Shown: piece by piece, positions 53,569-62,657 of the stretch
Layout of the letters: every line of letters starts with the position of its first letter
Position numbering within the stretch: the stretch's first letter is position 1
Origin: Bradyrhizobium zhengyangense
GTDB taxonomy: Bacteria > Pseudomonadota > Alphaproteobacteria > Rhizobiales > Xanthobacteraceae
Direction of reading: 5' to 3'
NCBI RefSeq assembly: GCF_022012435.1
Contig: NZ_JAKLUA010000011.1
Span: 124,001-188,000 of the forward strand
DNA length: 64,000 nt
The notes under the pieces: model-generated
Told to the model about the DNA's origin: nothing
Database searches by the model: none
What the model saw: the letters and a program-made list of their open reading frames with translations, nothing else
Made by a program: the position numbers and the translations under genes

Positions 53569-54237
53569 ATGGCTAGCACAGCGAACCAGATATACGATCG
53601 GATGAGCCATGACCCTCAGCCGAGCAAGGTATGGACCGCACGCGATTTTGCGGACACCGGCACTCGATCGGCTGTCGACGTCGCCCTCCACCGCCTCCGG
53701 AGTGACAACCGCATCAGGCGCATCGACCAAGGTCTCTACGATCTTGCTCGCACCAACCAACTGACGAAGAAGATTTCGCCACCGGACTACAAGTCGGTGA
53801 TTCAGGCGGTCGCGAGACGGGACGGCGCCAAAGTACTGGTCGACGGAATAACCGCCGCCAACAACTTGGGACTTACCAACGCCGTCCCGGCGAAGGTGGT
53901 CGTGTGGACGGACGCCCGCGTGAAGCCGATCCAACTCGACCAAATGGTCATCGACTTCAAGAAAGTCGCGCCAAGTCGACTTCTGTGGGCTGACCGCCCG
54001 GCCGCGCAGTTGGTGCAAGCTCTGATTTGGCTGCGCGACGTTCTTCCTTCGGATGGCGACAAGATCGCAAAGCGCCTCAAGTCCATCCTGAACGACGGCG
54101 ACGACGGGCACCGCATGCGAAAGGATTTGCAGGACCACTTGGGTGATCTCCCCGACTGGCTCGTTCCTATCGTAAAAGATATCCTCAAGTCCGACGCAAC
54201 GGCGCCAGATCCGCTCCCGCCGATCCGCGGCCAATGA
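53569..54237 (+). CDS. AbiEi-type antitoxin (DUF6088), system 3
   Basis: 222 residues. Seen: winged helix WTARDFADTGTRSAVDVALHRLRSDNRIRRIDQGLYDL (residues 22-59) and the AbiEi domain AKVLVDGITAANNLGLTNAVPAKVVVWTDARVKPIQLD (86-123). Same subtype as system 1. Autorepression through the palindrome just upstream is likely. Ends 9 bp before its toxin. Complete. Confidence 0.87.
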   Translation: MASTANQIYDRMSHDPQPSKVWTARDFADTGTRSAVDVALHRLRSDNRIRRIDQGLYDLARTNQLTKKISPPDYKSVIQAVARRDGAKVLVDGITAANNLGLTNAVPAKVVVWTDARVKPIQLDQMVIDFKKVAPSRLLWADRPAAQLVQALIWLRDVLPSDGDKIAKRLKSILNDGDDGHRMRKDLQDHLGDLPDWLVPIVKDILKSDATAPDPLPPIRGQ

Positions 54238-54246
54238 GATGCGATC

Positions 54247-55278
54247 ATGACCGACCTGCCGCAGATCATTCGAGCAAGCGCTGAAGACCGGCGGGGACTG
54301 TTCCAACAAACCGGACAGCGTCTCTCGTGCCCCCCGGAGAACATCGAAAAGGACTTTTGGGTCTGTTGGATCCTCGACGCGCTCTACAACAAGGCGGGCA
54401 TCGAGCAGCGTCTGCTTTTCAAGGGCGGCACGTCACTCTCGAAGGCCTTCGATCTGATCCAGCGGTTCTCGGAAGACATCGACATCACCGTATTCCGCGA
54501 CGACCTGCCCGGCGAAAACTTCCCGTCAGATGACGATCTCCGCGCGATGGGATCGAACGAACGCAAGCGAAAGCTTGACGAAATAAAGGAGCGGTGCAGC
54601 AGTTTCATTAACGGCGAATTCCAGAACGCGCTGACGAACTTCGCCGCTGGTGAGCTCGAAGGACTGACGTTCAAGATCGAGCCCGATCCGGACGACCCCG
54701 ACGCTCAATCCCTGCTCTTCCACTATCCAAGCGCATTCGCGGATTCCGACGAGCGGTACGTCCGACGCGTCGTGAAGATCGAATCCGGCGCTAAGTCGGC
54801 GCTCGATCCGCATGAGACGAAAACGATCAGTCCATATTCTGCCACCGACACCGACGGCCTGGACCTCACCGTGCCAAACGTGCTGACGATCAAGCCCGAG
54901 AGGACGTTCTGGGACAAGATCATCATCCTACACGGACAGCGACACTGGTTCCAGAACAGAGGGGAGCTCTACAAGGACGGGCAGCGATTGTCGCGCCATT
55001 ACTACGACATATTCCGGCTTCTGACCTCCGAACACGGCGAAGCCGCACTTAAAGATCTGGAGCTCGCGGAAAGCTGCGTTCGCCATGCCCGCCTCTACTT
55101 CAACCGGAAGCCTCTCGATCTCGACCAGGCGACTCCCGGAACGTTCGGTATCGTACCGGTCGACGGCATGCTCGAACCTTTGAAGGCGGACTACCAGAAG
55201 ATGGCCGGCATGATCTTCGGAGGATCCCTTCTTTCGAGGATATCCTCGGCAAGATTAAAGCAGCCGAAGCGACCTTGA
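54247..55278 (+). CDS. AbiEii-type nucleotidyltransferase toxin 3, tail altered
   Basis: 343 residues. Seen: PPENIEKDFWVCWILDALY (residues 30-48), RLLFKGGTSLSKAFDLIQRFSEDIDITVF with the GGTS and DxD motifs (57-85), and the helix PERTFWDKIIILHGQRHW near 220. The last 20 codons look shifted: with one extra base near 55228 the tail would read SFEDILGKIKAAEATLNA, a natural end that stops at 55278-55288. The catalytic core is intact, so it may be active. Confidence 0.86.
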   Translation: MTDLPQIIRASAEDRRGLFQQTGQRLSCPPENIEKDFWVCWILDALYNKAGIEQRLLFKGGTSLSKAFDLIQRFSEDIDITVFRDDLPGENFPSDDDLRAMGSNERKRKLDEIKERCSSFINGEFQNALTNFAAGELEGLTFKIEPDPDDPDAQSLLFHYPSAFADSDERYVRRVVKIESGAKSALDPHETKTISPYSATDTDGLDLTVPNVLTIKPERTFWDKIIILHGQRHWFQNRGELYKDGQRLSRHYYDIFRLLTSEHGEAALKDLELAESCVRHARLYFNRKPLDLDQATPGTFGIVPVDGMLEPLKADYQKMAGMIFGGSLLSRISSARLKQPKRP

Positions 55279-55572
55279 ACGCCACCTGACCAAAGTCTCA
55301 ATCGGTCCTCCACCGGCTACAACCCTGCCGATGGACTTGCCGACGTGCCTGCCGTCGGCGGCCGTCGCGAAGTCGGGTACCCACATCATCGGCGAAACCC
55401 GGTGGAGCGATTGAAAACGAGTTCGCTGGACGCTTAGCCTCGATACGGCTTCGATGCCAGGCGCACGCCGCCGTCAGGGATTCCTAAGTTCGGACGGGCA
55501 AAAGGCTGCACTTGACGATTGCGAAGAATGTGCGACCATAGGTTGTTCACGGAAACGGGGCGGGAGGAAGCC

Positions 55573-55779
55573 ATGGCGCGAAAGCCGACCAAGAAGCCGA
55601 AGGTGAGCTTGATCGTCTCCGACGACAAGGACGTAAAGTTGAAGGTCCGACCCGGCAAGCTGCACGTCGTTCAGGTCGAAACTATCACTCCGGATCTGAA
55701 GAAGGCCGGTCGCGTCGGTGCTCGGCTTTGCGGGTACGGCACGAATATCTGCCTCGCCATCGTCGATATCGACAAGTGA
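55573..55779 (+). CDS. 68-residue peptide, candidate RiPP precursor
   Basis: ATG 55573 after a GGGAGGAAG site. The N-terminal half is basic and leader-like (ARKPTKKPKVSLIVSDDKDV); the C-terminal 17 residues, LCGYGTNICLAIVDIDK, hold two cysteines six apart (C-x6-C) in a Gly/Asn-containing core. The stop overlaps the radical SAM start (GTGA), so peptide and enzyme are translationally coupled, the standard arrangement for radical-SAM-modified peptides. No sequence family recognised. An alternative is a small accessory subunit. Confidence 0.65.
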   Translation: MARKPTKKPKVSLIVSDDKDVKLKVRPGKLHVVQVETITPDLKKAGRVGARLCGYGTNICLAIVDIDK

Positions 55780-57206
55780 CTGCAGCGCGGCATCGTCTGC
55801 GATCATCGCGCTACAACTTCTGCGTCCCGCTAGGCGACGACAACGTCCTGTACAACGCGGGTACGGGCGCTTCGGTTCGGCTGTCGGGCCAGGACGCGCG
55901 CGAGCTTGCGCAGCTGCTTTGCGGTCCTCCGCGGAGGGTCGCCGCCAAGACGATCCCGCGTACGCTCCTCGCCACACTACGGCGAGGGGGCTTTCTCGTC
56001 GACCACGAATTCGACGAGCTAGACATGATCCGCGAGCGCTATTGGCATGCGCGTGGACGGACGCCTATGGTCATCACCCTCACGACGACGCAGGACTGCA
56101 ACCTGGGTTGCTACTACTGCTACGAAGAGAGATCCCGCGATGCTCTCGCAGAAGGCGATGTTCCGGCGATAGTCGATTGGACCCGACAGCGCCTTGTCGC
56201 GTCGGGTAAGGACAGCCTTCACGTCGACTGGTACGGCGGAGAGCCGCTCCTCAACGTCGATTTCATCGATGCAGCGTCCGCTGCGCTTCAATCGTTATGC
56301 AAGGAGATCGGGGTAAGTTACTCCGCTTCCGTAATTTCGAACGGGACATGCTGGCCGGACGACATCGCCGGCTTCGTGAGGCGACACCGCCTCCGGCAGG
56401 TGCAGATTTCCTTTGACGGCCTCAAACCGAACCACGACAAGAGACGCCGATATAGAAGGGGCAGGGCGCCCGATCCGTCTGTCTCCTCGTTCGATCAGGC
56501 GACCGCGGTGGTCGACGGATTGCTCGAGGTGGTACGCGTCGACGTAAGGTTCAATGCCGATCACGGAAACCAATGCGATTTGGACGGCTTCATCGCCTTC
56601 TGCAAGGACCGCGGCTGGTTCGACAGAGCGTTTCCGTGCGTTTTTCAACTCGCACGGATATCCGACTTTTCCGAGCGCGCCGGATTTCTTAGCCGCACGA
56701 AGCTTTCTGAGGAAGAGTTTGAGAGACTTCGCGAACGGTCCCGGCAGATGGTCCCCGACGAAGCAACTCTCGACGAAACCACAACCCGCTCGCTCTATCC
56801 TTTGCCAAGGACCTCCGTTTGTGCAGCGCTGGCCAACGATTCGATCGTGATCGGAGCGGACGGCAATCACTATCGGTGCGGGCTTCAAGTGGGCGAGAAG
56901 GACCGCCCCGTCGCCATCCGCCGTGCCGGAGGCGACATGGTGCCCGGCCGCGATGCGGCCTGGTGGACCGGCTTCGACCCAACGCGGCAGCCCAATTGCA
57001 GCCGCTGCTCGTTCCTTCCGGTCTGTTGGGGCGGCTGTCCGAAGAAGCACTTGGAAGGCGACTCGCATTCCTTGCACGAGCAGAGCTTGTACTGGCGCAA
57101 AGCTTTGCCGCAGAAGATCGCCTGGCAATTCGGAGTGGCCCTCCAGGAAAGCGAATTCACATTCGCCGAGTCCGACCAGTTTAGGCCGGCTTCTCTCGAC
57201 CCTTGA
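55776..57206 (+). CDS. radical SAM/SPASM peptide maturase
   Basis: Radical SAM enzyme with extra iron-sulfur clusters. Seen: N-terminal YNFCVPLGDDNVLYNAGTGASVRL (residues 12-35), typical of peptide-modifying SPASM enzymes, then a PqqD/RRE-like helical part; radical SAM CNLGCYYCY with C108, C112, C115; YGGEPLLN near 150; ISFDGLKPNHDKRR near 210; auxiliary-cluster cysteines in VCAALAND and YRCGLQVG; and SPASM CSRCSFLPVCWGGCPKKH near 405-425. The GTG start at 55776 is chosen because homology begins there and it overlaps the peptide stop. 476 residues. Probably installs thioether or carbon crosslinks in the 68-residue peptide (inference). Confidence 0.87.
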   Translation: MTAARHRLRSSRYNFCVPLGDDNVLYNAGTGASVRLSGQDARELAQLLCGPPRRVAAKTIPRTLLATLRRGGFLVDHEFDELDMIRERYWHARGRTPMVITLTTTQDCNLGCYYCYEERSRDALAEGDVPAIVDWTRQRLVASGKDSLHVDWYGGEPLLNVDFIDAASAALQSLCKEIGVSYSASVISNGTCWPDDIAGFVRRHRLRQVQISFDGLKPNHDKRRRYRRGRAPDPSVSSFDQATAVVDGLLEVVRVDVRFNADHGNQCDLDGFIAFCKDRGWFDRAFPCVFQLARISDFSERAGFLSRTKLSEEEFERLRERSRQMVPDEATLDETTTRSLYPLPRTSVCAALANDSIVIGADGNHYRCGLQVGEKDRPVAIRRAGGDMVPGRDAAWWTGFDPTRQPNCSRCSFLPVCWGGCPKKHLEGDSHSLHEQSLYWRKALPQKIAWQFGVALQESEFTFAESDQFRPASLDP

Positions 57207-58899
57207 TGTCCACCTGGTTCGGTACCGACAGCTGGACCTCGAATGGATGTCGAGTCCAAAGCTTTGGCAGAGACAAATGGTCCCTCCCGCAACTGCATCG
57301 CGTCGACAGCCGCAGAGCAGAAGTGCGCCTGCGACCGCAGTCCAGACATCGACAAACTAATGCAAACAATATTGCATAAGCGAAGATCAGAGGCGCGCAG
57401 AATGCCAGCACGCCGATAGCGAACTGAAGGCTCGATAGGCTTGCGATGGTGAACGCTCCGACCACCAGAATGGCGGCAACCGCGTCACCTATAGCGCTCC
57501 ATTTGCCCGGCCTTGTTTCGCCGGTTGCGGCGATGCGGACGCCGTTCAGGAAGGCGAGCAGGCCGAGGATGGCGGCCGTCATGAGCGCGATGCGAGCACC
57601 CCCGATCAGCGTTCCGCTCCAAATCCGATCGGCGATCTGGTCGAGCGAAAATTCATGACGCCAGCCGTATAGGACTTCCAGCACGATGCGCGGGATCTGT
57701 GTGGCTAGACCCGCGACCAGAGCGTAGATCGGAACGAACAGGGCGTACCGACGTGGGTCCAAAAGCAGACCCAAACCCAACCTTGCAAGATCAGCGCGCA
57801 GAACGGCATACAGGAAGAGGCCGGAGGCGACAGTCAGGCCGAAATTCCAAGCCTCTCTCGCCACGCCGAAAAAGTCGCGCCAGCCCGCCGTCAGCAACAA
57901 TGTCAACGGCTGCAAGCCCGACATGACCAACGGATACAGGATCACCGAAATCAGGATCAGGTCACGATTTCTGATCACGCGGGTTCGTGCGGCCGGATCA
58001 GGATGCAGATTGAAGAAATCTTTGAAGGCGTCGAACGGCCGGAACGCCGGCGGCTGCTGGGCGGCGAAGACGTCGGCCAAGGCGTCCGTTCCGGCAAGTT
58101 GGGAGCCGCGGAAATCGTGGATGTGCTCGCGGCGAACGACGAAGAAGTATGAATAGACGAAAACGATCGCGCTCGAGAGGATCAGAACCGCGAACTGGGA
58201 GGACAGGCCGGCAAAGATAGCGCCATCGAAGACCGGAATGAAGCCTCCGAAAGGGGGATGGCTGCCGATGCCTCTGCGATCGATGAAACCGAGCACCAGG
58301 CAGAATATCGCGACCGCCCAGCCGAGCGTTCGAAAATGCAGGAGGATGCCGCGTCTTGCCCAAATTTCAAGCCAGGTTTCGCCAAGTTCGAGGTGCGATA
58401 CTTCATGCCCAATCATGGCTTCGAAGGCACGTGGTTGATCGCGTTGTCTAGCACGCTGATTGAGACCGACGACGACCGCATCGCCGGACGGCGTCACGCG
58501 TTCTCTGGCTTCCAACGCGTCACCGTTCTTCGGAGTGTACAGGAGGCGAGGCTGCGAACGCAGGGTCGAACGTGCCGCGATCTGCTCCAGCGTTGATCGG
58601 ATGGGATCGAAGGACGGGTTCACGGCAAGTCGTTCTAGTTTCGACGCGGCATTCGTTCCGTTTCGCCATCGGTACAGCGATGCAGCTGCGATGACGATCG
58701 CGCCAAGCACGGTCAGGCCGATCATCGAAAGCACGACGTTCTGATGGATGACGTCGCCCATGTACCGTATCGGGTAGCCCTCCCATAATTTTGCGAGAAA
58801 AAGATACTGCAGACAAACCGAGATGATGATCGCCGCCGCGGCGGGGCCGTCGGAAATGCCGAGGCGGCGCAGCAAACTCCTGGGATGGGTCCCCTTCAT
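57181..58899 (-). CDS. M48-family membrane metalloprotease
   Basis: 572 residues. Seen: two N-terminal membrane helices (about 20-38 and 50-72), the zinc motif MIGHEVSHLELGETW (HExxH, residues 164-168) after a substrate-binding-like segment RERVTPSGDAVVVGLNQ, and about eight further hydrophobic segments to the C-terminus. An HtpX/CAAX-protease-like polytopic enzyme, but longer than usual. Convergent with the radical SAM gene (26-bp overlap). Its ATG overlaps the stop of the gene upstream. It may mature or export the peptide (inference). Confidence 0.78.
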   Translation of the reverse strand: MKGTHPRSLLRRLGISDGPAAAAIIISVCLQYLFLAKLWEGYPIRYMGDVIHQNVVLSMIGLTVLGAIVIAAASLYRWRNGTNAASKLERLAVNPSFDPIRSTLEQIAARSTLRSQPRLLYTPKNGDALEARERVTPSGDAVVVGLNQRARQRDQPRAFEAMIGHEVSHLELGETWLEIWARRGILLHFRTLGWAVAIFCLVLGFIDRRGIGSHPPFGGFIPVFDGAIFAGLSSQFAVLILSSAIVFVYSYFFVVRREHIHDFRGSQLAGTDALADVFAAQQPPAFRPFDAFKDFFNLHPDPAARTRVIRNRDLILISVILYPLVMSGLQPLTLLLTAGWRDFFGVAREAWNFGLTVASGLFLYAVLRADLARLGLGLLLDPRRYALFVPIYALVAGLATQIPRIVLEVLYGWRHEFSLDQIADRIWSGTLIGGARIALMTAAILGLLAFLNGVRIAATGETRPGKWSAIGDAVAAILVVGAFTIASLSSLQFAIGVLAFCAPLIFAYAILFALVCRCLDCGRRRTSALRLSTRCSCGRDHLSLPKLWTRHPFEVQLSVPNQVDIKGREKPA

Positions 58900-59327
58900 T
58901 TCTTCGGGCCAACCTTGGCAAACAGCTTGGCGAAACCGGCCTCGAGTTTAGCCTTCTCGGCCGCGGAGAAGCGGCTCTTATTGATCGCCGACGACACTTC
59001 CTTGCGAAGCTTCTCCACGTCGTCCTTCCTGGCACGACGATCCAGCACCCGATCGAGCAGGGACCCTATGGCCGTCTTTACTCTGTCCTTCACGACGTCC
59101 TTGGCGACGTCCCCGAAGAACGCCAGAAGAAACGGAGCGACCATGGCGGCGAAAGTCGCGACTTCGGCCCCGCCGATGAAGCGGCCCTCATCCTGTGCGT
59201 CCGCGCGATGCCATTCTTCCACCAGCGCATCGAAGCCGTCTTCCACGACGAACGTGTCGTCAGGCTCGACCTCGGCGACGATAGCAAGGGCCCATTTCTT
59301 GAGGTTTTCACTATTCACTTCCGTCAT
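58896..59327 (-). CDS. hypothetical protein of RiPP-like locus
   Basis: 143 residues, ATG 59327 with a GGAGAGAG site. Seen: an acidic N-terminal 50 residues, one amphipathic hydrophobic segment VATFAAMVAPFLLAFFG (about 57-73), then a basic helical coiled-coil-like C-terminus. Overlaps the M48 gene by 4 bp, so they are co-translated. Not recognised. Confidence 0.65.
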   Translation of the reverse strand: MTEVNSENLKKWALAIVAEVEPDDTFVVEDGFDALVEEWHRADAQDEGRFIGGAEVATFAAMVAPFLLAFFGDVAKDVVKDRVKTAIGSLLDRVLDRRARKDDVEKLRKEVSSAINKSRFSAAEKAKLEAGFAKLFAKVGPKK

Positions 59328-59377
59328 GATCTCTCTCCAAGGAAAGGCAGTGCAGGTGCCGCCATCGACATGGTCCG

Positions 59378-60376
59378 TCAGCAATTGTTGCCGGAATGCT
59401 GCGGCGCGGCAATGCACAGCCGAGCAATAGGTCTGTCGGCCAGAGGATCGTTGAGAACAAGGCCGGGTGGGCGGCCCCATTCGACCTGCTGAAGGAAGGG
59501 CAGGTTCACCTCCGCCTTGGAGTTGCAGGCTTTGAGGGGAGCCACTAAGGCCGAGTTCGAGTGGCTCCAGCCGGCGAAGTCGACCGAAAAGCAATATTCT
59601 CGTGGCATCTGCTCCGTACTGTCGTCGATTGTAGCCAAAAGAGTATTTATCGACCGGCTTCCCTGCGGAGTGATCAGCTTCCCACCGACCATCAGCCTGT
59701 ATTTGATTCCAACGAGGATATCCGCGATGTCCGAATGTACGGTTTGTCCACTCCATTCGATGACCGTGCGTACCCGGTTCTTACCGCGATAATTCCGGTT
59801 GCTCGCGACGTCGTGGAGATCGTCGGCACTGAAAGTCACGCTCCGGACGTCCGCCAATACCGCCTTCTTGCTCGTTCTCGCATTCGTGTCGACGTTCTCT
59901 AGGAAAACGCTGACGCTTTCGGTCAGCCCCTTCGCATCCCATTCGACCTTCACCAGATCGAGAACGGTCAGCGCGAGGTCGGCGTTCGCACGTGCGGCAA
60001 CGGGCGGTCTGGCCACGATTGACAGGGGCTCAGGCCTTGCGATGAGCCAAATGCCGAGGCCGACGAGTGCGGCGCAGACTAGAAGCACTATCAAGGTCAA
60101 GACGTTATGGAGAATGACGATGAGGCGGATCAGTTTCACGTCCTGATCGTTCACCACACTGCGGACGGCCGTGTCCCGTTCGATCAATTGACCGATGCGC
60201 GTCGGCGTGAGCGATGCGTAATCCTTGATGTCGACATTTGGAGCGGCGCGCAGCTTATCGACGACGCCCTTCATGAGGTCACCGCCGATGCGGTACTGGC
60301 CGGCCCAGAGATAGACGAAGAAGCCCACGATGCCGAGAACGGCTGGCAATCCCTTCAGAAAAACGAATGCATCCAC
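59378..60376 (-). CDS. hypothetical membrane protein of RiPP-like locus
   Basis: 332 residues. Membrane segments at about residues 8-26 (GLPAVLGIVGFFVYLWAGQY) and 85-112 (LIRLIVILHNVLTLIVLLVCAALVGLGIW), with a soluble 210-residue C-terminal domain, probably periplasmic, of beta-rich character. First gene of the leftward operon with the 143-residue protein and the M48 protease. Not recognised. Confidence 0.65.
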   Translation of the reverse strand: MDAFVFLKGLPAVLGIVGFFVYLWAGQYRIGGDLMKGVVDKLRAAPNVDIKDYASLTPTRIGQLIERDTAVRSVVNDQDVKLIRLIVILHNVLTLIVLLVCAALVGLGIWLIARPEPLSIVARPPVAARANADLALTVLDLVKVEWDAKGLTESVSVFLENVDTNARTSKKAVLADVRSVTFSADDLHDVASNRNYRGKNRVRTVIEWSGQTVHSDIADILVGIKYRLMVGGKLITPQGSRSINTLLATIDDSTEQMPREYCFSVDFAGWSHSNSALVAPLKACNSKAEVNLPFLQQVEWGRPPGLVLNDPLADRPIARLCIAAPQHSGNNC

Positions 60377-60533
60377 GTCGATTGTCTCCGCACGGTAGAA
60401 TTTTGCTCAATTTTCGCTTGCAGGACAAGTCCGGCGCAATCTAAGTGAATCCATGGTCGCGCGGGAGGAAAGGCTGCGACATTCGTGCATGGTATTAGAT
60501 TTTAACGGAGATTTGTGAGGGGCGTGGGGACAG

Positions 60534-61115
60534 ATGAGCGTTCACAAGATTCGCTATGTAGTCCGGCCGCCCAGCGCCTGCCCAAAGGAGTTGCTTTCCG
60601 GCATAAGTCCCGGCGGCCAATGCGAGGTGGATACCGATTTCGTGGCCGCATGTGCCATCGGAGAGCTCCTTCAGACCGGTGGCGGATCGAGCAGGCCATT
60701 GGCCCTGCTGTTCGAAGAGCTCCTCGTCCCCGGCGGAGACGGACTCATTTGGAAGGGCAAGGGGCCTGGCCGCGGCAAGGAGATGCGGCGCGCGTTTTCG
60801 GGGTTGTTCGGGCGATTTTTCGCCCGGGCTTACCTCGCCCGATACCACGGTTTCGATTGGTTCACACCGATCGACGGAGATCCAACGAACGTCTCGAAGC
60901 GTCTGCGTGTCACCAGACTAGCCGGAAAGGGGACCGAGCTTCCGGATTGGATCTGCGGCTCCGGATCGGGTCGAGTTGCGGTCGCCGAGGCAAAGGGTAC
61001 CAGTCAGGCATCGAACGGCACCGGCACCGGGTTGCCTGGTCCTATAAAAACTGCCGACGGCCAACTCAAGGGAGTCGTGGTCGAGAGATTGCGGAACGTG
61101 GCCGGGAAGGAATAG
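60534..61115 (+). CDS. PD-(D/E)XK-like protein, N-terminal part
   Basis: 193 codons. The stretch LPDWICGSGSGRVAVAEAKGTSQ near residues 140-163 has the D-x(10-14)-E-x-K spacing of PD-(D/E)XK nucleases. Just after it the frame ends (61113-61115), while the 61110-61656 frame picks up coding character at once, so this is probably the first half of one longer protein split by an extra base near 61100. Not recognised at family level. Confidence 0.5.
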   Translation: MSVHKIRYVVRPPSACPKELLSGISPGGQCEVDTDFVAACAIGELLQTGGGSSRPLALLFEELLVPGGDGLIWKGKGPGRGKEMRRAFSGLFGRFFARAYLARYHGFDWFTPIDGDPTNVSKRLRVTRLAGKGTELPDWICGSGSGRVAVAEAKGTSQASNGTGTGLPGPIKTADGQLKGVVVERLRNVAGKE

Positions 61116-61656
61116 CTGGACCGCGGTTCGCGCAAAGGGCTGGGCGGTCATGTCGCGTTGGGGGGTCGAAATCCCACCACGAGGTGCTTTCCTCTACGTG
61201 CTGGATCCGGACACGCACGGCGAACCCCCGTCGGCCCACGAACGGGACGATATAGTTCAGGACATTGCCCGGGCTCATGTCGGCTACCTTCTGGCCGGCA
61301 TGGGGTTCAGCGAGATGGCATCGCAGCTCTTGGCGGAGCACGTTGCCGGCGGCAACAGGCCTCTGGAGGGAGCGTTCCTCGGGTCTGACGGTGAGGACTC
61401 CGCCACCTATCTAGGCGTACCCGTTGGGCCGCTTGGCGTGCTGCCGTTTCCCCTCGGTCAAGCTCAGACCCTCGCCCAAGCGATGCCGAACTCGATCCGG
61501 TTCGTAGGGGTCGATGCGGATGTCATCCGGAGAGCTCTCGCAGGCCAACGCCTCGACGCGAGGGCGCGCCGCAGCGACGGACCGGTTCAGATCGGCGGAG
61601 ACGGTCTGCTCTATGCTCCGATAGATCGCGTTGCGCCGCGTTCCTTGGCGATCTGA
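61110..61656 (+). CDS. probable C-terminal part of the 60534 gene
   Basis: The frame is open from before 61110 (NSWTAVRAKGWAVMSRWGVEIPPRGAFLYVLDPDTHG) with a first ATG at 61150. It continues with GYLLAGMGFSEMASQLLAEH to 61656. Either the shifted second half of the gene at 60534 or a separate 168-residue protein starting at 61150. Confidence 0.5.
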
Positions 61657-61732
61657 CGGAAGGACGATCCCTCTCGTTCGATAGATAGGGCAGGTTCCGA
61701 CACTTGGAGCTCGAAGACAACCGAGGACTGAA

Positions 61733-62629
61733 ATGCCCCAGCCAGAATGGGAGCGATACAAGATTGCCGACAAGTACGCCGAACTCACTACCGTGCGGCA
61801 TATCGTGCACCTGCCTGTCGCCCGCCGGATCATCGAGGACGGACGGATAAAGTCCGGGCTTGTCTTCGACAAGAGCCGGCTCAACAAATCACGCATCAGC
61901 GTCACCTGGCTGTCGGCCAATAATTGGTCGCTGGGGTCACTCTATGGGACCGTCGAATTTCAGTTCGATTGGGAGAAACTCGTCAAACACAAGAAGATCT
62001 ACTGGGTCGAGGCGATGCCGAACTACCACCCGCCGGCCTTCCGTTTTCTCATGGCGTTCGAGGATATCGCTTCGCCGTTGGTGACGAAGTACGATCCGGA
62101 GAAGGATGACGGCCCATTGAGGCGTGTCGACGGGAAGTGGCGGTGGCATCCGGATTTCTGTTCAGAGTTTATGGTTGCGGATGATTTTCCGTTGTCGGAC
62201 ATCTCGGGATTGGACTTCGTCCGGCATCACCAGAATTACTGTCGAACCAAGCCGGATTGCTTCGAGAAAATCGCAGACCCCTCGCCTCAGACGACGTCAG
62301 GCAAGCTTTTGTCCTACGTTCTGGCGCATGGAGTCCACGCCTTGGACAAACACATGCAACCGGATGGCAGCGGAAGGAATCGGCTCCTCGACATGGCCAG
62401 CGCCTGGTTGTCGATCGGTTTCAATCAGGTGGAATATGCTGGATCGGTCGCCTCGAACGAGGATTGCGATTCCGTCATGAAGGGCGCATTGGCGCTCTTC
62501 GCAGTCGATAAAATGGATGACGGCAAGAGGCTTTTGAAGCTGATCGCAGGAAGCGCGCAATCTGTTTCCGCACTCACTAGGCTGATCCGAATTCATTTCG
62601 GCTCGCCTACCTGGGACTTCGGCTTGTGA
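61733..62629 (+). CDS. hypothetical protein, possible ADP-ribosyltransferase-like
   Basis: 298 residues. The N-terminal TTVRHIVHLPVARRIIEDGRIKSGLVFDKSRLNKSRISVTWLSANNW and YGTVEFQFDW recall the H...(L/I)..I...G...S layout of DarT/ART-type enzymes, but the catalytic triad cannot be assigned with confidence. The C-terminal half is helical. ATG 61733. Convergent with the JAB gene. Confidence 0.45.
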   Translation: MPQPEWERYKIADKYAELTTVRHIVHLPVARRIIEDGRIKSGLVFDKSRLNKSRISVTWLSANNWSLGSLYGTVEFQFDWEKLVKHKKIYWVEAMPNYHPPAFRFLMAFEDIASPLVTKYDPEKDDGPLRRVDGKWRWHPDFCSEFMVADDFPLSDISGLDFVRHHQNYCRTKPDCFEKIADPSPQTTSGKLLSYVLAHGVHALDKHMQPDGSGRNRLLDMASAWLSIGFNQVEYAGSVASNEDCDSVMKGALALFAVDKMDDGKRLLKLIAGSAQSVSALTRLIRIHFGSPTWDFGL

Positions 62630-62657
62630 TTTGCGGGAGATCAGCGCTTGCGCCGGC

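Noticed and set aside
56295..57128. 277-codon minus-strand frame within the radical SAM gene
   Set aside because: Opposite a complete SPASM enzyme; no motifs.
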